DNA from: Marinobacter sp. AC-23
GTDB lineage: Bacteria; Pseudomonadota; Gammaproteobacteria; Pseudomonadales; Oleiphilaceae
DNA length: 64,000 nucleotides
Reading direction: 5' to 3'
Assembly (NCBI RefSeq): GCF_001858325.1
Contig: NZ_MBPP01000045.1
Span: forward strand, 1 to 64,000
Made by a program: the position numbers and the translations under genes. Below the pieces are notes generated by a model that searched no databases, was not told the DNA's origin, and was given only the letters and a program-made list of their open reading frames with translations. Below, in pieces: positions 47,255 to 57,954 of the stretch (its first letter is position 1; every line of letters starts with the position of its first letter).

Positions 47255-48678
47255 GTGCCAGCCCGGCTGGTATCCTTGGCTATCCATTTCCCGGAGCACA
47301 GTGGCTTGTCTCAGCAACAGATACCTTTAGAGAAAAATCCCCCCTCACAAGAGAGCGCTCAAGCAACAACCAGCGCAGTTGAGCGATCTGTTGACCGACT
47401 ATACAGCCTGATCGCAAACGAGGAAGACGCTCGGGTCTGCAAGGATATCCCGACGGAAGCCTGCCATGTGGTACCACGCAACTTCTTTCTGATTCTGGCC
47501 GCCAACGTATTGACCAAGCTGGGCGACCTGTTGATCAGCCCAAAAACGGTGCTGGCATGGCTGATGAGCGCCATTGGGGCACCGGCTCTGGTGGCCTGGC
47601 TTGTTCCCATCCGCGAATCCGGCTCCATGGTACCCCAGATGATGATCGCGGCCTGGTTCGCCGCAAACCCGTGCGCAAGTGGTTCTGGACGCTTGGCAGC
47701 TTTGGCCAGGCCATAAGCGTTGCGGCCATGGCAGCCTGTGTCTGGTTTCTTGAAGGCTATGCAGCCGGTGGCGGCATCATCGGCGCGCTGATCGTGTTTT
47801 CCCTGTCTCGGGGGTTCTGCTCCGTGGCCATGAAAGACGTGCAAGGAAAGTGCATCCCGAAAACCCGCCGCGGCAGGCTCTCCGGCCTTGCAGCCACCAT
47901 AGGTGGCACAGCAACGGTTATCCTGACGGTTTTGCTGTTCTGGGAACGCGGCGACCCAACGTTCGCATTTTACAGCCTGCTACTGCTGTTGGCGGCCACA
48001 CTCTGGATCATCGCCGGGTTACTGTTTGCAGGTGTAGAAGAGCACGAAGGTGAAACCGGCGGTGGTGGCAATGCCATCTCAGAGGCCTTTCACAGCCTGT
48101 CATTGTTACGTGATGATGCGCCCTTTCGTAACTTTGTTATTACCCGCGCACTGCTGCTGTGCTCGGCCCTGGCATCGCCCTACTTTGTGGTACTGGCTCA
48201 AAAAGAATCAGATACAGGTTTGATGCTTGGCGTGTTTCTTCTGGCAAGCAGCTTGGCCAGCTCTGTATCCGCCAGCTTTTGGGGCTGGATGGCCGATTCG
48301 TCGAGCCGCCGGGTGATGATTCACGGTGCCGCTATCGCCAGCGCTGTGTGCCTCGGTGTTGGGCTGACAGCCATGTTGGCAGGTACAGGCGTGGGCAACG
48401 GCTGGTTTTATCCGCTCGCCTTCTTCGTGCTGAGCATTGCCCATGCAGGCGTGAGACTAGGCCGGAAAACCTATTTGGTGGATATGGCGGGAGGGAACAA
48501 ACGCACCGACTACACGGCCGTCAGCAACACCGTGATCGGTTTTTTGCTGCTGGCTACCGGTGGATTAACTGCATTACTGTCGCTGATATCAAACGCTGCC
48601 GTCATTGTCGTGCTCGGTTTGATGGGCCTGGCCGGAACCCTCAGCGCAATTCGATTAAAAGAGGTAACTGACGACTGA
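47255..48678 (+). CDS. MFS transporter (frameshifted)
   Basis: Major facilitator transporter, about 457-474 residues after repair. A soluble N-terminal stretch of about 65 residues precedes FFLILAANVLTKLGDLLISPKTVLAWLMSAIGAP, the first helix. The break is near 47656: PQMMIAAWFAANP against, with one added G, PQMMIAAWVRRKPVRKWFWTLGSFGQ, a normal loop between helices 2 and 3. Further helices run to 48678. Start uncertain: GTG 47255 or TTG 47306, the latter preceded by GGAG at nine bases. Substrate unknown. It follows the DUF1513 gene after 33 bases but need not belong to that operon. Confidence 0.72.
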
Positions 48679-48693
48679 ATCGCCAGTCGTCAG
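48668..48693. terminator. Convergent hairpin at the MFS / DUF4870 junction
   Basis: CTGACGACT and AGTCGTCAG are perfect nine-base arms with an eight-base loop, spanning the MFS stop and reaching the last codon of the convergent DUF4870 gene. No T tract follows on either strand, so termination is possible but not assured. Confidence 0.4.
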
Positions 48694-49073
48694 CCAGATA
48701 CGTTAGATGGGCGCCTTGCATCATTCAGTGCCAGGGCCCCCTTCACAATGCGGTATATCAGCCAAATCGAAATCCCCAGAAGGATAAACCACCCAATAAT
48801 CAGAAACAGGGTCACAAAACCAATAACCGTCCACAACAGCCCTATCCAAAAGGTGCGGATCTGCCAGTGGAAGTGCGACTCAACCCACGTGCCGCGAACA
48901 TCGTCCAGCTTTACGTAATTGATGATCACACCAACCAGCCCGGTAATGCCTCCCAGAAAAAACGATAACCCCTGAAGGATGTAGACCGCAACGGCCAGAT
49001 TACGCACGGGATCGGATCGGCGGGCCAACTCATTCGCTTCTGCGTCGGCGGGAATGTATTCCGGGTCAGCCAA
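48690..49073 (-). CDS. DUF4870-family membrane protein
   Basis: 127-residue small membrane protein with three to four helices (about 25-50, 70-95, 95-115). The pattern VGVIINYVKLDDVRGTWVESHFHWQIRTFWIGLLWTVIG is that of the DUF4870 family. Function unknown. Transcribed alone toward the MFS gene. Start is preceded by AGGAGATGTGTCTTGGC. Confidence 0.75.
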   Translation of the reverse strand: MADPEYIPADAEANELARRSDPVRNLAVAVYILQGLSFFLGGITGLVGVIINYVKLDDVRGTWVESHFHWQIRTFWIGLLWTVIGFVTLFLIIGWFILLGISIWLIYRIVKGALALNDARRPSNVSG

Positions 49074-49144
49074 GACACATCTCCTGTTTAAACGTGAGAT
49101 GAGAGTTTACCACAGGGCCCGAAGCTGGCTTATCACCCAAACGA

Positions 49145-50785
49145 TTAGTGATTATCCGGACGGTACCCAAGCCGAAAGCCACCCCAATGCCTGCCGTTCA
49201 CGTATATCGGCACAGAAAGATCGTGCATGACTTCGCCTGTGTCCCGCCGATAGGTTTGCAACAGCATGTCTTCAGTATGGCTTCCACACCGAATGCCCGT
49301 GCGATCGTTAAACAATCGCTTGCTGCGGCTCCGCACCAGATCCGTGTCAGGGTCGCCGCTTGGCGCATGGGCGAAATCACGGTTATGGGTGGGTATGTAA
49401 CCGTCAGGGGCAGCCACAATCGCAAACACCAGCGCCGGGTGCGAGCTCTTTACCTTTTCCTGAATCACAGGCAAATACTGATCGGTAAACACATCGAAAC
49501 TGCTTGAATACTTGGCAGGCTGAGTGCCGGGAATGGGGTTTCTCGTTTTATCAAATAGGGCACTTTCTCGCAGTTTGCCATCGCGTACAGCCTGTTCAAA
49601 GACCTGCCCGATTTGCGCTGCGCCGGCGCGTGCCTGATCATAGAAAAATCTGTGGTAACTGGAGCCACTGTTCAACGCAAACGCCGCGTTGGCCACTTCC
49701 GCAAGCTCCATCAAGGTGGCAGCCTGCTCAGCAAGCGAAACAACGCTGGTATCACTTTCGGAGATCTGGTCTCTAACGGTTTCGATGGCTGAGAACACAT
49801 GGGTTAGACTGAGTTCGTTGTTCTGATCAATCTCAGCTATGCGGGCAATCTGTTGCTGAACGCGGTCCGATTGGTCGCGTATCTGATCAAGCCGCTCGCC
49901 AACGGTTTCTACCGACGAAAGCCCCTCCTCAACGCTCCTGGCAAGATCCTCGATACGGGTAACGATCAATGCGGTATCTGAACGGATTTCCAGCAACGTT
50001 TCTGCAACCTCCCCCGTAGCCTGAGCGGTGCGACCCGCCAGCTGCCGGACCTCATCTGCAACCACCGCAAAACCACGGCCTTGATCACCCGCGCGGGCAG
50101 CCTCTATGGCAGCATTAAGTGCCAGCAAGTTGGTCTGTTCTGCAATGCCTTGAATAGTCGTGGTTACGCCCTGAATCTTGTTGGACTTGTCATTAAGCTC
50201 TTGAATCAGGCGCAAGTTTTCGCCGGATTGCTGATGTACAACCCGAATACTGTCAATCGCAGTGGTGAGTGCTTGGCGCCCTTCCGTACTGGCTTGCCGA
50301 TTTTGCAGAGCCATGGTGGAAGCTTCGGTAGCTTGCTGCGAGGATTCCCTAACGGTTTCTGTAATTTGGCCAGCATAATCGGCCATCTGTGCGGTCTCCT
50401 GAACCTGGCGATCCAGTTGCAACTTGAGCTGGTCTGCAGCATAAGAAACCTGCGCGGCAGATATGGCATTTTTATCAGCGCTACCAGAAAGAGCTCCTAC
50501 CAACGCCTTACCCGCTTGAGCGTTAGCAAGCAATTGTTCACACCTGGATCGCAGAGGGTGGTTTTCGTCAAGCGTTCCATCGTTCAACTCAACCAGCCCG
50601 CGATCAACCGGCTCCATAACCCTCACAATCAAGAACGCGACCGCAGCACCAAGACCTATAGCTAGCCCGATAACCATCGATGCTGGATCCAGACCTAACA
50701 AGGACGCCACCAAACCACTGGCAATCGCCAAAAAGATTGTGATGGCACTCCCCCAAAATATCGTTGCACGATCGAGCAACCCCAT
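49145..50785 (-). CDS. Methyl-accepting chemotaxis protein with C-terminal sensor-like domain
   Basis: 546 residues. Two helices near the N-terminus (about 7-54) separated by only a few residues leave no periplasmic sensor. The methylated signalling hairpin follows, with the tip sequence [40 protein letters not shown] near 212-252. The last 150 residues (from about 390) are not coiled coil; they contain [20 protein letters not shown] and [17 protein letters not shown], resembling a Cache-like ligand domain at the C-terminus, so sensing is probably cytoplasmic. It lacks the usual C-terminal CheR-binding pentapeptide. Confidence 0.85.
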   Translation of the reverse strand: MGLLDRATIFWGSAITIFLAIASGLVASLLGLDPASMVIGLAIGLGAAVAFLIVRVMEPVDRGLVELNDGTLDENHPLRSRCEQLLANAQAGKALVGALSGSADKNAISAAQVSYAADQLKLQLDRQVQETAQMADYAGQITETVRESSQQATEASTMALQNRQASTEGRQALTTAIDSIRVVHQQSGENLRLIQELNDKSNKIQGVTTTIQGIAEQTNLLALNAAIEAARAGDQGRGFAVVADEVRQLAGRTAQATGEVAETLLEIRSDTALIVTRIEDLARSVEEGLSSVETVGERLDQIRDQSDRVQQQIARIAEIDQNNELSLTHVFSAIETVRDQISESDTSVVSLAEQAATLMELAEVANAAFALNSGSSYHRFFYDQARAGAAQIGQVFEQAVRDGKLRESALFDKTRNPIPGTQPAKYSSSFDVFTDQYLPVIQEKVKSSHPALVFAIVAAPDGYIPTHNRDFAHAPSGDPDTDLVRSRSKRLFNDRTGIRCGSHTEDMLLQTYRRDTGEVMHDLSVPIYVNGRHWGGFRLGYRPDNH

Positions 50786-50926
50786 AAAAACCTCACCATT
50801 ATTATTGTTTCCGATAGGTACACGGCTATCTGGCCAATTTGTAGACTAAGGAGTTGAAGCGGGTTAATAACTCATACTTTAGTAAATCTACCTAACTTAA
50901 CGGCCAGTTTGATCGTTTCTTAAACA

Positions 50927-50982
50927 AAAAAACCGCAAACCCGGCGAGCCTTTCTGACCAGGCCATCAGGTTTACGGTTTTC
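50927..50982 (-). terminator. Rho-independent terminator after phoX
   Basis: On the minus strand, AAAACCGTAAACC and GGTTTGCGGTTTT form a 13-base stem with one wobble, followed by a run of seven T. It lies just after the phoX stop at 51002 and before the chemoreceptor gene on the same strand. Confidence 0.85.
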
Positions 50983-51001
50983 AGGGAGGTTAAACAGCCG
51001 A

Positions 51002-53030
51002 TCAGGCGCCAATCACACCGTTATTGTCGCGGGTAATGATAACGGTTGCGTCCCGTGGGTGGTCGCCTTCGTCACCAAAAGGCCAGTCCTTTGCCGGGTG
51101 CTGAATATTCACAAACATGGTTCTGACATCTGGCGTAGTAACGACACCTGTTACCTCGCAGCCCTGAGGCCCCACGAAGAAGCGCCGGATATCCCGGGTT
51201 ACGGGGTTGGCTGCGAGCATCATATTGTTCTGATACGGCGGCGCATCAGAACCATCCGTCTGGATCCAGAGCCTGCCGTTGTAGTCAAACCACAGGCCAT
51301 CCGGGCTGTTGAAGATGTTGTCGTCGTTCAAAGATACAACTACCTCCCCCTCCACGATGGTCTCTGTTCCCTGAGTCCCGGCAAACACGAAAATATCCCA
51401 CTGGAGGCCAGTGGCGGCAAAGTTATTGTCGTCTTCGCTCCAGCGAATGATGTGACCGGTGCGGTTCTCTGCGTTGGGGTTCGCAGCATTAACCTGCTCC
51501 TCGGTACGCTGGGAATTGTTGGTCAGAGTAAAATAGACTTCATTCGTATTCGGGTCTACGGCGCCCCACTCTGGGCGATCCATAGGTGTCGCTCCAGCGA
51601 TATCAGCTGCCAGACGTGTATTCAGAAGTACATCCGCCTGACTCTCGAAACCCTCAAACTGCACGTTACCGACTAATGTGCCCTGTGCAGCCTCAACACT
51701 GGCTGCAAAGGCTGAATCATCAAGCGACAAAGGCAGCCAATCGCCAGAACCGTTCTCGTTAAAGCGCGCAACATACAGAGTTCCCTCATCCAACAAATAA
51801 CCACTGGCGGTTGCCGCGTAATATGGTCGCGAGGAAACAAACTTGTAGATGTACTCAAAGCGGGAATCGTCACCGGAGTAGCAGACAACCGGCTTGCCTT
51901 CCTCTACCGGCGCAAAGATTACGCCTCGTGCCCAAAGCGGCCAAGAGCTGTGCGTTTTTGCGGTTTACTCTCCGGCGTAAACGGATCGATCTCGACCATG
52001 TAACCGAAGGTATTTGCCTCGTTACGATAGTCATCTTCAGCCGCCAGTTCCGTGGGCGTAATGTTGAACCGGACATACTGGTCATCCCCACCCTCGGCAA
52101 GCTCCCAGTCGTAGCGGCTGGAACTGCCAACGCCATGACGGGTTTGCTCCCGTGGCGCGATTTGCGAGCCGTTGGCAAAATAGCCGTGCCAGTTTTCCTC
52201 AGCGGTCAGGTAGGTTCCCCAAGGCGTTGGACCCATCGAGCAGTTATTCAAGGTGCCGCGAGTCTGGGTGCCGTTTTTGCTGAAGCGGGTCGAGAGTTTC
52301 TGGTAACCACGAATGGGCCCGCGGATATCCATCTCTGTATTGCCCGTAACCCGACGATTGAAGGGGCTTCCGAACACAATGTCCCAGCTACCTGCACTGT
52401 CTTGCTTCACGTGAACCACGGATACGCCGTGAGCTGCCACTTCCTTACGCACTTCATCTGCAGGCCGCATACCACTCTGCTTATAGGTGGGCCCATCTGG
52501 ATGCAGAGCACTCTGGTTGATGTACTCATGATTCATCACCAGCAGCCCTTCGTCAGAGCGACTACCTCCAGCCTTGAAATCAATTGGAAAGAAATGCATA
52601 CCGTCGTGGTGCATGCCTATCTGCTGTTCTTGATCCGCACCGGAGTTCGAGGCATCAGCCTGAATGCTGGGTAAGAGCCGGTAATGGGTGTTCCCCAAGG
52701 CAGGAAAGCCTTGGCAGAGTATCCTGTAGGCACCACGACTTTGTTAGCCGTTGAAACGGCTACCGCCTCAAAACCAAGCTCGGTTGCATTACTTGTATTG
52801 GCGCCAGGCTCAGTGACTCCATTGTCACCTTCACTCTTGCTGTCGCTTCCGCAACCAGCAAGCCCAACACCCATGATGCTGGCCAAGGCTGCCCCAACAC
52901 CGCCTTTCATTAAAGTCCGGCGTTGCATTCGTGTTGCGAGCACGTCGTGGAATGCCCTGTTGCCCGAGTGGTTCACAATCGGTTCGTAATCGGGGTCCAG
53001 GTAGTTTGGATCAAGGTCATGCTTAGCCAT
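51002..53030 (-). CDS. PhoX-family alkaline phosphatase (DUF839), two frameshifts
   Basis: Tat-exported calcium/iron phosphatase of the PhoX family, 676 residues after repair. The N-terminus carries MQRRTLMKGGVGAALASIMGVGLAGC, a Tat signal with a possible lipobox. Blocks LVMNHEYINQSALHPDG, NNCSMGPTPWGTYLTAEENWHGYF, RFGHEGVIFAPVEEGKPVVCYSGDDSRFEYIYKFVS, MDRPEWGAVDP and SPDGLWFDYNGRLWIQTDG are typical of PhoX. The frame breaks near 52661 (TTC-AGG, one base missing) and near 51924 (CACGAGGCG for CACGAGGGCG). Repairing both gives one continuous PhoX. Likely phosphate-regulated in nature; no Pho box was recognised. Confidence 0.84.
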
Positions 53031-53127
53031 GTTATCTCTCTCAGTCTGTCTCGGGGATCAACAAATGGATGTTGTCGAGAAGACAGTTTCGACGGAAGAC
53101 ATGACAATGCGAGGACAGTAAAAAGAC

Positions 53128-53165
53128 AAAACCGTTAATCTTTTCTGAAAAAGACTAACGGTTTT
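53128..53165 (-). terminator. Terminator after the acidic lipoprotein gene
   Basis: AAAACCGTTA and TAACGGTTTT arms, extended inward by TCTTTT / AAAAGA, form a long stem. On the minus strand it is followed by TTTTGTCTTTTT. It lies 59 bases after the end of the small lipoprotein gene and 98 bases upstream of phoX. Confidence 0.85.
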
Positions 53166-53223
53166 GGTGTGCTTTGGCAGGAATACTCCGGCGCAGGTAA
53201 AACGCGCCGGAGCTGACAAGCGG

Positions 53224-53517
53224 TTATTTGGTCACTTCGTCATAACCTTCTTCCATCGAGTCACCCGCTTCCTCAGCGGCATCACCCATTTCTTCTCCGG
53301 CGTTTTCAGCACCTTCTTCCATTTCGCCCATTACGCCTTCGTCTTGACCGGTGGCCTCTTCATAGGTCTCTTCTACCGAGTTGCCTGCGTCGTCCACCAT
53401 TTCTTCAGCGTTGTCCGCGGCCTTATCGAAATCAGCTCCCTCATTGTCTTCGGAGCTGCAAGCAGCAAGACCCAAAGTCAACATCATAAGCAGTGCGCTG
53501 AGAGTAAACTTGTTCAT
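53224..53517 (-). CDS. Small acidic lipoprotein with heptad-like repeats
   Basis: 97 residues. The signal peptide MNKFTLSALLMMLTLGLAAC ends in a lipobox (Cys20). The mature part is about one third Asp and Glu, with repeated short units of the type AxNAEEMVDDAGNSVEE, GAENAGEEMGDAAEEAGDSMEE, suggesting amphipathic helices. No known family recognised; similar small helical lipoproteins are common in marine gammaproteobacteria. Start at 53517 has GAGGGATATGGT upstream; the longer frame to 53583 is not secretory. Confidence 0.75.
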   Translation of the reverse strand: MNKFTLSALLMMLTLGLAACSSEDNEGADFDKAADNAEEMVDDAGNSVEETYEEATGQDEGVMGEMEEGAENAGEEMGDAAEEAGDSMEEGYDEVTK

Positions 53518-53746
53518 ACCATATCCCTCTGTTGGTAAACGTTTGTAACCATATACAGGGTAAGGCCATGCTTGCCACCACACAATTACCTGCCGATTAA
53601 GCTTTATTTAATCAACCACGGTGGAACTAACCTGCTTACTGTCATTTGTCATTTCGAGCCAACCTGGATGGCGCTTCTTATTATTGTTGCATTGCAATAT
53701 TGTCCGACATAAATTCGAGTTACGCGCACTGCAATGGAGAAACACC

Positions 53747-55039
53747 ATGAATGCCAAGACTCACAAGACGCTGGATTCACAAACAGTAAAAAAACCGGTA
53801 CAGCCCCCCTCAAAAGCCAATATTTCTGAAAAGTGGAAAGACCCGAAACGTTATCTCTGGCTGTTGGGCCCCGCTCTGCCCGGCATTGGCTTAGCGGCGC
53901 TAACGGGTTACGCGATAGCCCCTAAAAAGCTTAAATTTTTGGCCTGGACGGGGCCGGCGCTGGTTCACGGCATTATTCCTGCGCTGGATCGTGCAATTGG
54001 GGAGGATCAGAGCAACCCGCCAGAATCGGCAGTCAGTTCGCTGGAGCAGGACAGGTATTACAACCGCATTGTTAAGGCGTTCATTCCTACCCAGTATGCG
54101 ATGACCGTTATGGGTGCCTGGCTCGCCAGCCGCAAGAAAACCCCCATTGAGGATAAAATTGGCCTCACACTGACCGTTGGCGCCATCAATGGCGTGGGCA
54201 TTAATACGGCTCACGAGCTAGGCCACAAATCCAACAGGTTCAATAAACTGATGGCCATGGCCGCTCTGGCTCCAACGGGCTATACCCACTTTGTTGTTGA
54301 GCATAACTTTGGCCATCACAAGCGTGTGGCAACGCCGGAAGACCCCGCGAGCAGCCGCATGGGTGAAAGTTTCTGGAAGTTTTTACCGCGCACAGTGTTT
54401 GGTGGTATGAAGTCTGCTGTGAAGATTGAGAAGGCACGCTTGGCTCGCAAGAACAAGAGTTTCTGGACCCTGGACAACGAGCTGCTTCAAGGGTGGGCAA
54501 TAAGTGCTGGTTTCTTTGGCGCCACAACATTGATCTGTGGGCCACGGGCATTGCCATTCCTTACCGCTCAGGCAGTTTACGGCGCCAGCCTGCTGGAGAG
54601 CGTGAATTACATTGAGCATTACGGGCTGCTGCGCCAGAAAGACAAGAATGGAAAATATCAGCGCACACAACCGGAGCACAGCTGGAACAGCAATCACATT
54701 GTGACAAATTTGTTCTTGTATCAGTTGCAGCGCCATTCTGATCATCACGCCCACCCACAGCGCAGTTATCAGGCGTTGCGACACTTCGAGAATACTCCGC
54801 AGTTACCCGGTGGCTACGCATCCATGCTGATGCCGGCTTATGTGCCTCAGTGGTGGTACGAAACCATGGATAAGCGAGTGATTGATCACTACGAAGGCGA
54901 TCTGAGCAAGATTAACTGGGATCCAGACCGCAAGGCAGAGCTGATGGCCAAATATGCAGATTATGCGGCTGAGGTGGCTGCCAAGGCTGCAGCTCGTCGG
55001 GAGGAAGCGGCTGGTTCGGCTTCGGAGAAGGCTGCCTGA
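53747..55039 (+). CDS. alkB: Alkane 1-monooxygenase
   Basis: 430-residue membrane di-iron hydroxylase that oxidises n-alkanes at the terminal carbon, using electrons from rubredoxin. All histidine motifs are intact: HELGHK at 156-161, EHNFGHH at 185-191, NYIEHYG at 287-293 and LQRHSDHH at 327-334. Hydrophobic helices cover about 38-58, 62-80, 112-128, 140-155 and 250-285. The N-terminus is polar, and the C-terminal 25 residues are Ala/Glu-rich. No rubredoxin or rubredoxin reductase gene is in the window, so electrons must come from elsewhere. Start at 53747 has GGAGAAACACC. Followed by hairpin element copy 4. Confidence 0.95.
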   Translation: MNAKTHKTLDSQTVKKPVQPPSKANISEKWKDPKRYLWLLGPALPGIGLAALTGYAIAPKKLKFLAWTGPALVHGIIPALDRAIGEDQSNPPESAVSSLEQDRYYNRIVKAFIPTQYAMTVMGAWLASRKKTPIEDKIGLTLTVGAINGVGINTAHELGHKSNRFNKLMAMAALAPTGYTHFVVEHNFGHHKRVATPEDPASSRMGESFWKFLPRTVFGGMKSAVKIEKARLARKNKSFWTLDNELLQGWAISAGFFGATTLICGPRALPFLTAQAVYGASLLESVNYIEHYGLLRQKDKNGKYQRTQPEHSWNSNHIVTNLFLYQLQRHSDHHAHPQRSYQALRHFENTPQLPGGYASMLMPAYVPQWWYETMDKRVIDHYEGDLSKINWDPDRKAELMAKYADYAAEVAAKAAARREEAAGSASEKAA

Positions 55040-55102
55040 CAAACGCTAATTACTGGAAATTGGAGTTTGGGGCCAGTTGGTATCAAACTTTTGGTGCGGG
55101 CC

Positions 55103-55204
55103 GCCGGTGGGCTCTGCCTCCCAGGACACGCTGTAAATACATCCCTGTACGCTTGACGGCAGCATCCATGCTGCCGACAGTCCTGGGAGGCAGAGCCCAC
55201 CGGC
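55103..55204. repeat. Long-arm hairpin element, copy 4
   Basis: Perfect 25-bp inverted repeat (55103-55127 and 55180-55204) around a 52-base core in the same orientation as copy 3. The core starts ACGCTGTAAATACATCCC and contains inner hairpins TACA-TCCC-TGTA and GGCAGCATCCATGCTGCC. It lies between alkB and the convergent crotonase gene; the flank TCGAGCTT follows. Confidence 0.85.
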
Positions 55205-55228
55205 AGCTTCGAGCTTGAGTTTCCTGCC

Positions 55229-56007
55229 TTACTTTCCTTTGAATACTGCGTTTCGTCTTTCGAGAAAAGACTGTATTCCTTCCTGAACGTCTTCGCTGGC
55301 CATCACTGGGCGCAAATCCGGGAACAGCCGCTGCTTTGCTGCTTCCTGACCTTCGCTTACTGCGATTTTGGAAGACTTCAGACTACCGCGCACACCCAAA
55401 GGTGCGGCACTGGCGATCTTCTCGGCGATTTCCAGGGCAACGTTGAATTGCTCTCCCGGCTCAACCAGCTCCTGTATCAGGCCCCACTCGTAGGCTTGCT
55501 CCGCCGTCCATTCATCACCGGTCAGCAGATAACGCTGGGCATTGCCCCACCCGATTTCCCGTTGCAGGCGGATGGTGGCGCCTCCGCAGGCATAAATGCC
55601 GCGTTTGACTTCCAGTTGTGCGAAGCGAGTGCCTTTTGCCGCTACGCGAATGTCTGTGTTCAGCATCATTTCGACGCCACAGGTGAAGCAGATGCCCTGA
55701 GTGGCGAAAACCACCGGCTTGCTGAGGCCGCCGCCGGTTATATGAAACGGATCCAGCTCGCCATCACCCGGTTCGATACCCTTACCGTTTGCGAACACAC
55801 CCGCCCAATCATCCAACTGCAGGCCGCTGGTAAAGTGGTCGCCTTCTGCGTACATCAGCCCTACTCTCAGATCGTCGTCATGTTCCAACTGGTAGTAGGC
55901 AGCAGCAATCTCGTGGTACATGGCCCGGTTCATGGCGTTCATTTTTTCCGGGCGGTTTAGCCTATGAGCAGGATATAGCCTCTCTTTTTAACGTTAACCA
56001 AAGCCAT
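55229..56007 (-). CDS. Enoyl-CoA hydratase/isomerase family protein (frameshifted N-terminus)
   Basis: Crotonase-fold enzyme, 259 residues once repaired. An apparent start at 55942 would remove the first strands; upstream in the other frame lies MALVNVKKRGYILLIG, which joins LNRPEKMNAMNRAMYHEI if one C is added near 55960. This gives a complete crotonase N-terminus and a start at 56007 that overlaps the dehydrogenase stop (TGATG). The oxyanion segments are GDHFTSGLQLDDW and QGICFTCGVEMMLNTDIRVA. Likely a beta-oxidation-type hydratase or isomerase working with the acyl-CoA dehydrogenase. Confidence 0.83.
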
Positions 56008-57808
56008 CAGAACCACTCCGCCTTCATGTTCAAACAAGTGTCATCCATATTCCGCAACAACACCAAATCCTGAGCAACTGTTGGAAGCTCCCAGTGGAAA
56101 AAGTACTGGGCAGCCTGGAGTTTGCCTTGATAGAAGTTGCGCTCGTCGTCAGTGTTGGCAGAAGCCAGTGCATTGGCCGCAGCGTTAGCCTGGCGCAACC
56201 ACATCCAGGCGACGATGATGTGGCCGAACAGGTGCAAATAACAGGAGGCGTTGGCTAGAGTTTTGTCTACTTCGCCACTCACCAGGGACTTACCCAGGTT
56301 TTGGGTCACTTTAACGGCCTGCTGCAAAGTTTCACTCAGGGACAACGCCCATTGCTGGCAGCGATCGGTCGTCGCAGCCTCTAAATCCACCTGCATTTCC
56401 TGCATTAAAAGCTGCAAGCCATGGCTTTGATCCTGCCAGATCTTACGACCCAACAGGTCCAGGCCCTGTATACCAGTGGTGCCTTCGTGGATCGGGTTCA
56501 GGCGGTTATCGCGCCAGCACTGCTCCACCGGGTACTCTCGGGTGTAACCCGCACCACCGTATACCTGAATGGCCAGATCGTTGGCTTTCGGGCCATGTTC
56601 GGAGGGCCAGGTTTTGATCACCGGCGTAAGCAGGTCGAGCAGCTTGCCGGCTTCTGAACGCTTCTGCTCATCTGGGTGGGTGTGCTGATCGTCCATCAGG
56701 CGAGCGCCATACAGGCAAAGCGCCAACCCGCCTTCGCCGTAGGCTTTCTGGGCCAGCAGCATCCGGCGCACATCGGCGTGTTCGATGATTGGCACTTGTG
56801 GGCTTTCCGGATTCTTTTCAGAGGCCTTACGGCCCTGTAATCGGTCTTTGGCGTATTCCAAACTGTGCATATAACCCCGATAGCCGATCACTGCCGCACC
56901 AAAGCCCACCCCCACCCGGGCTTCGTTCATCATCTGGAACATGTACTTCAGGCCCTGATGGGGCTCGCCCACCAGATACCCGTGGCAAGGCGCATCGTCG
57001 CCGAAACTGAGTGCCGTGGAGGTGGTGCCCCGGTATCCGAGCTTATGGATAAGGCCAGCAAGGCTTACGCCGTTGCGATCCTCGGGGTTGCCATCACTGT
57101 CTACGCGGAACTTGGGAACTATGAACAGAGAGATGCCTTTTACCCCGGCCGGAGCGCCTTTGATTTTGGCGAGCACCATGTGAACAATGTTTTCGGTAAT
57201 GCTCTGTTCACCGCCCGAGATGTATATTTTTGCGCCTTTAATGAGGTAGTGACCATCATCCGTTGGCGTGGCCGAGGTGCGAATATCCGCCAGCGACGAG
57301 CTGCATGGGGCTCTGTGAGGGCCATGGTCCCGCTGTATCGGCCACTGAGCATGTTGGGCAAAAAGCTGGTTTTTTGTGACTCATTACCGAACACGCGAAT
57401 CAGATTGGCCGCCGCAGTGGTCAGAAACGGGTAGCCTGCGGTGCCCGGATTGGCTGCAGTAAAGAAACCATTGCAAGCGGCCATCACAGACTCGGGCAGC
57501 TGCATGCCTCCCAACTCGTAATCATAACGCCCCGCAATAAACCCGGCTTGGGCGTAGGCATCAAAAGCCTCTTTCACTTCTGGCAGCATTTCTACCTGGC
57601 CGTTAACGAATTTTGGCTCATCTTTGTCCGCCGCACTGTTGTGGTTGGCGAACTTCTCCCGGGCCATTTTGTCAGCGGTCTCGATGACGGCATCGAAGGT
57701 ATCCCGATTGTGCTCATTAAAGCGATCGCGCCCGATCAGGCTTTCGGTATCAAGAACTTCGTAGAGCTGGAACGCCAGATCGCGGCGGTCTATCAGGGTA
57801 TCGGTCAT
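56007..57808 (-). CDS. Acyl-CoA dehydrogenase, large FadE-type (frameshifted)
   Basis: 600 residues after repair, the length of the extended acyl-CoA dehydrogenases with an additional C-terminal domain. N-terminal part: FIAGRYDYELGGMQLPESVMAACNGFFTAANPGTAGYPFLTTAAANLI, then MALTEPHA. The frame breaks at about 57301; one added G gives [53 protein letters not shown], the normal FAD-loop region. Later come YGGAGYTREYPVEQCWRDNRLNPIHEGTTGIQ (catalytic region) and a helical C-terminus. It is upstream of, and translationally coupled to, a crotonase, so a fatty-acid oxidation pair. Confidence 0.87.
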
Positions 57809-57954
57809 TTGAGCAGCTTCCTGGTAATTGGCTGGAGCCTTCTTTTGGTTACCTACAGGCTCTCATAACCGGGTTTTCCTGGGAACCGGCGTTTATGACA
57901 TAATCATGGCTGATATCGCCAACACCCTGTCTAAGTATCTTGCTTGGAGGCCCC

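Noticed and set aside
16915..55204. Integron attC sites or classical REP elements as an explanation of the long-arm hairpins
   Set aside because: attC sites have imperfect arms with conserved outer core sites and lie in cassette arrays; here arms are perfect, unrelated between copies and dispersed. REP elements have conserved arms, which these do not.
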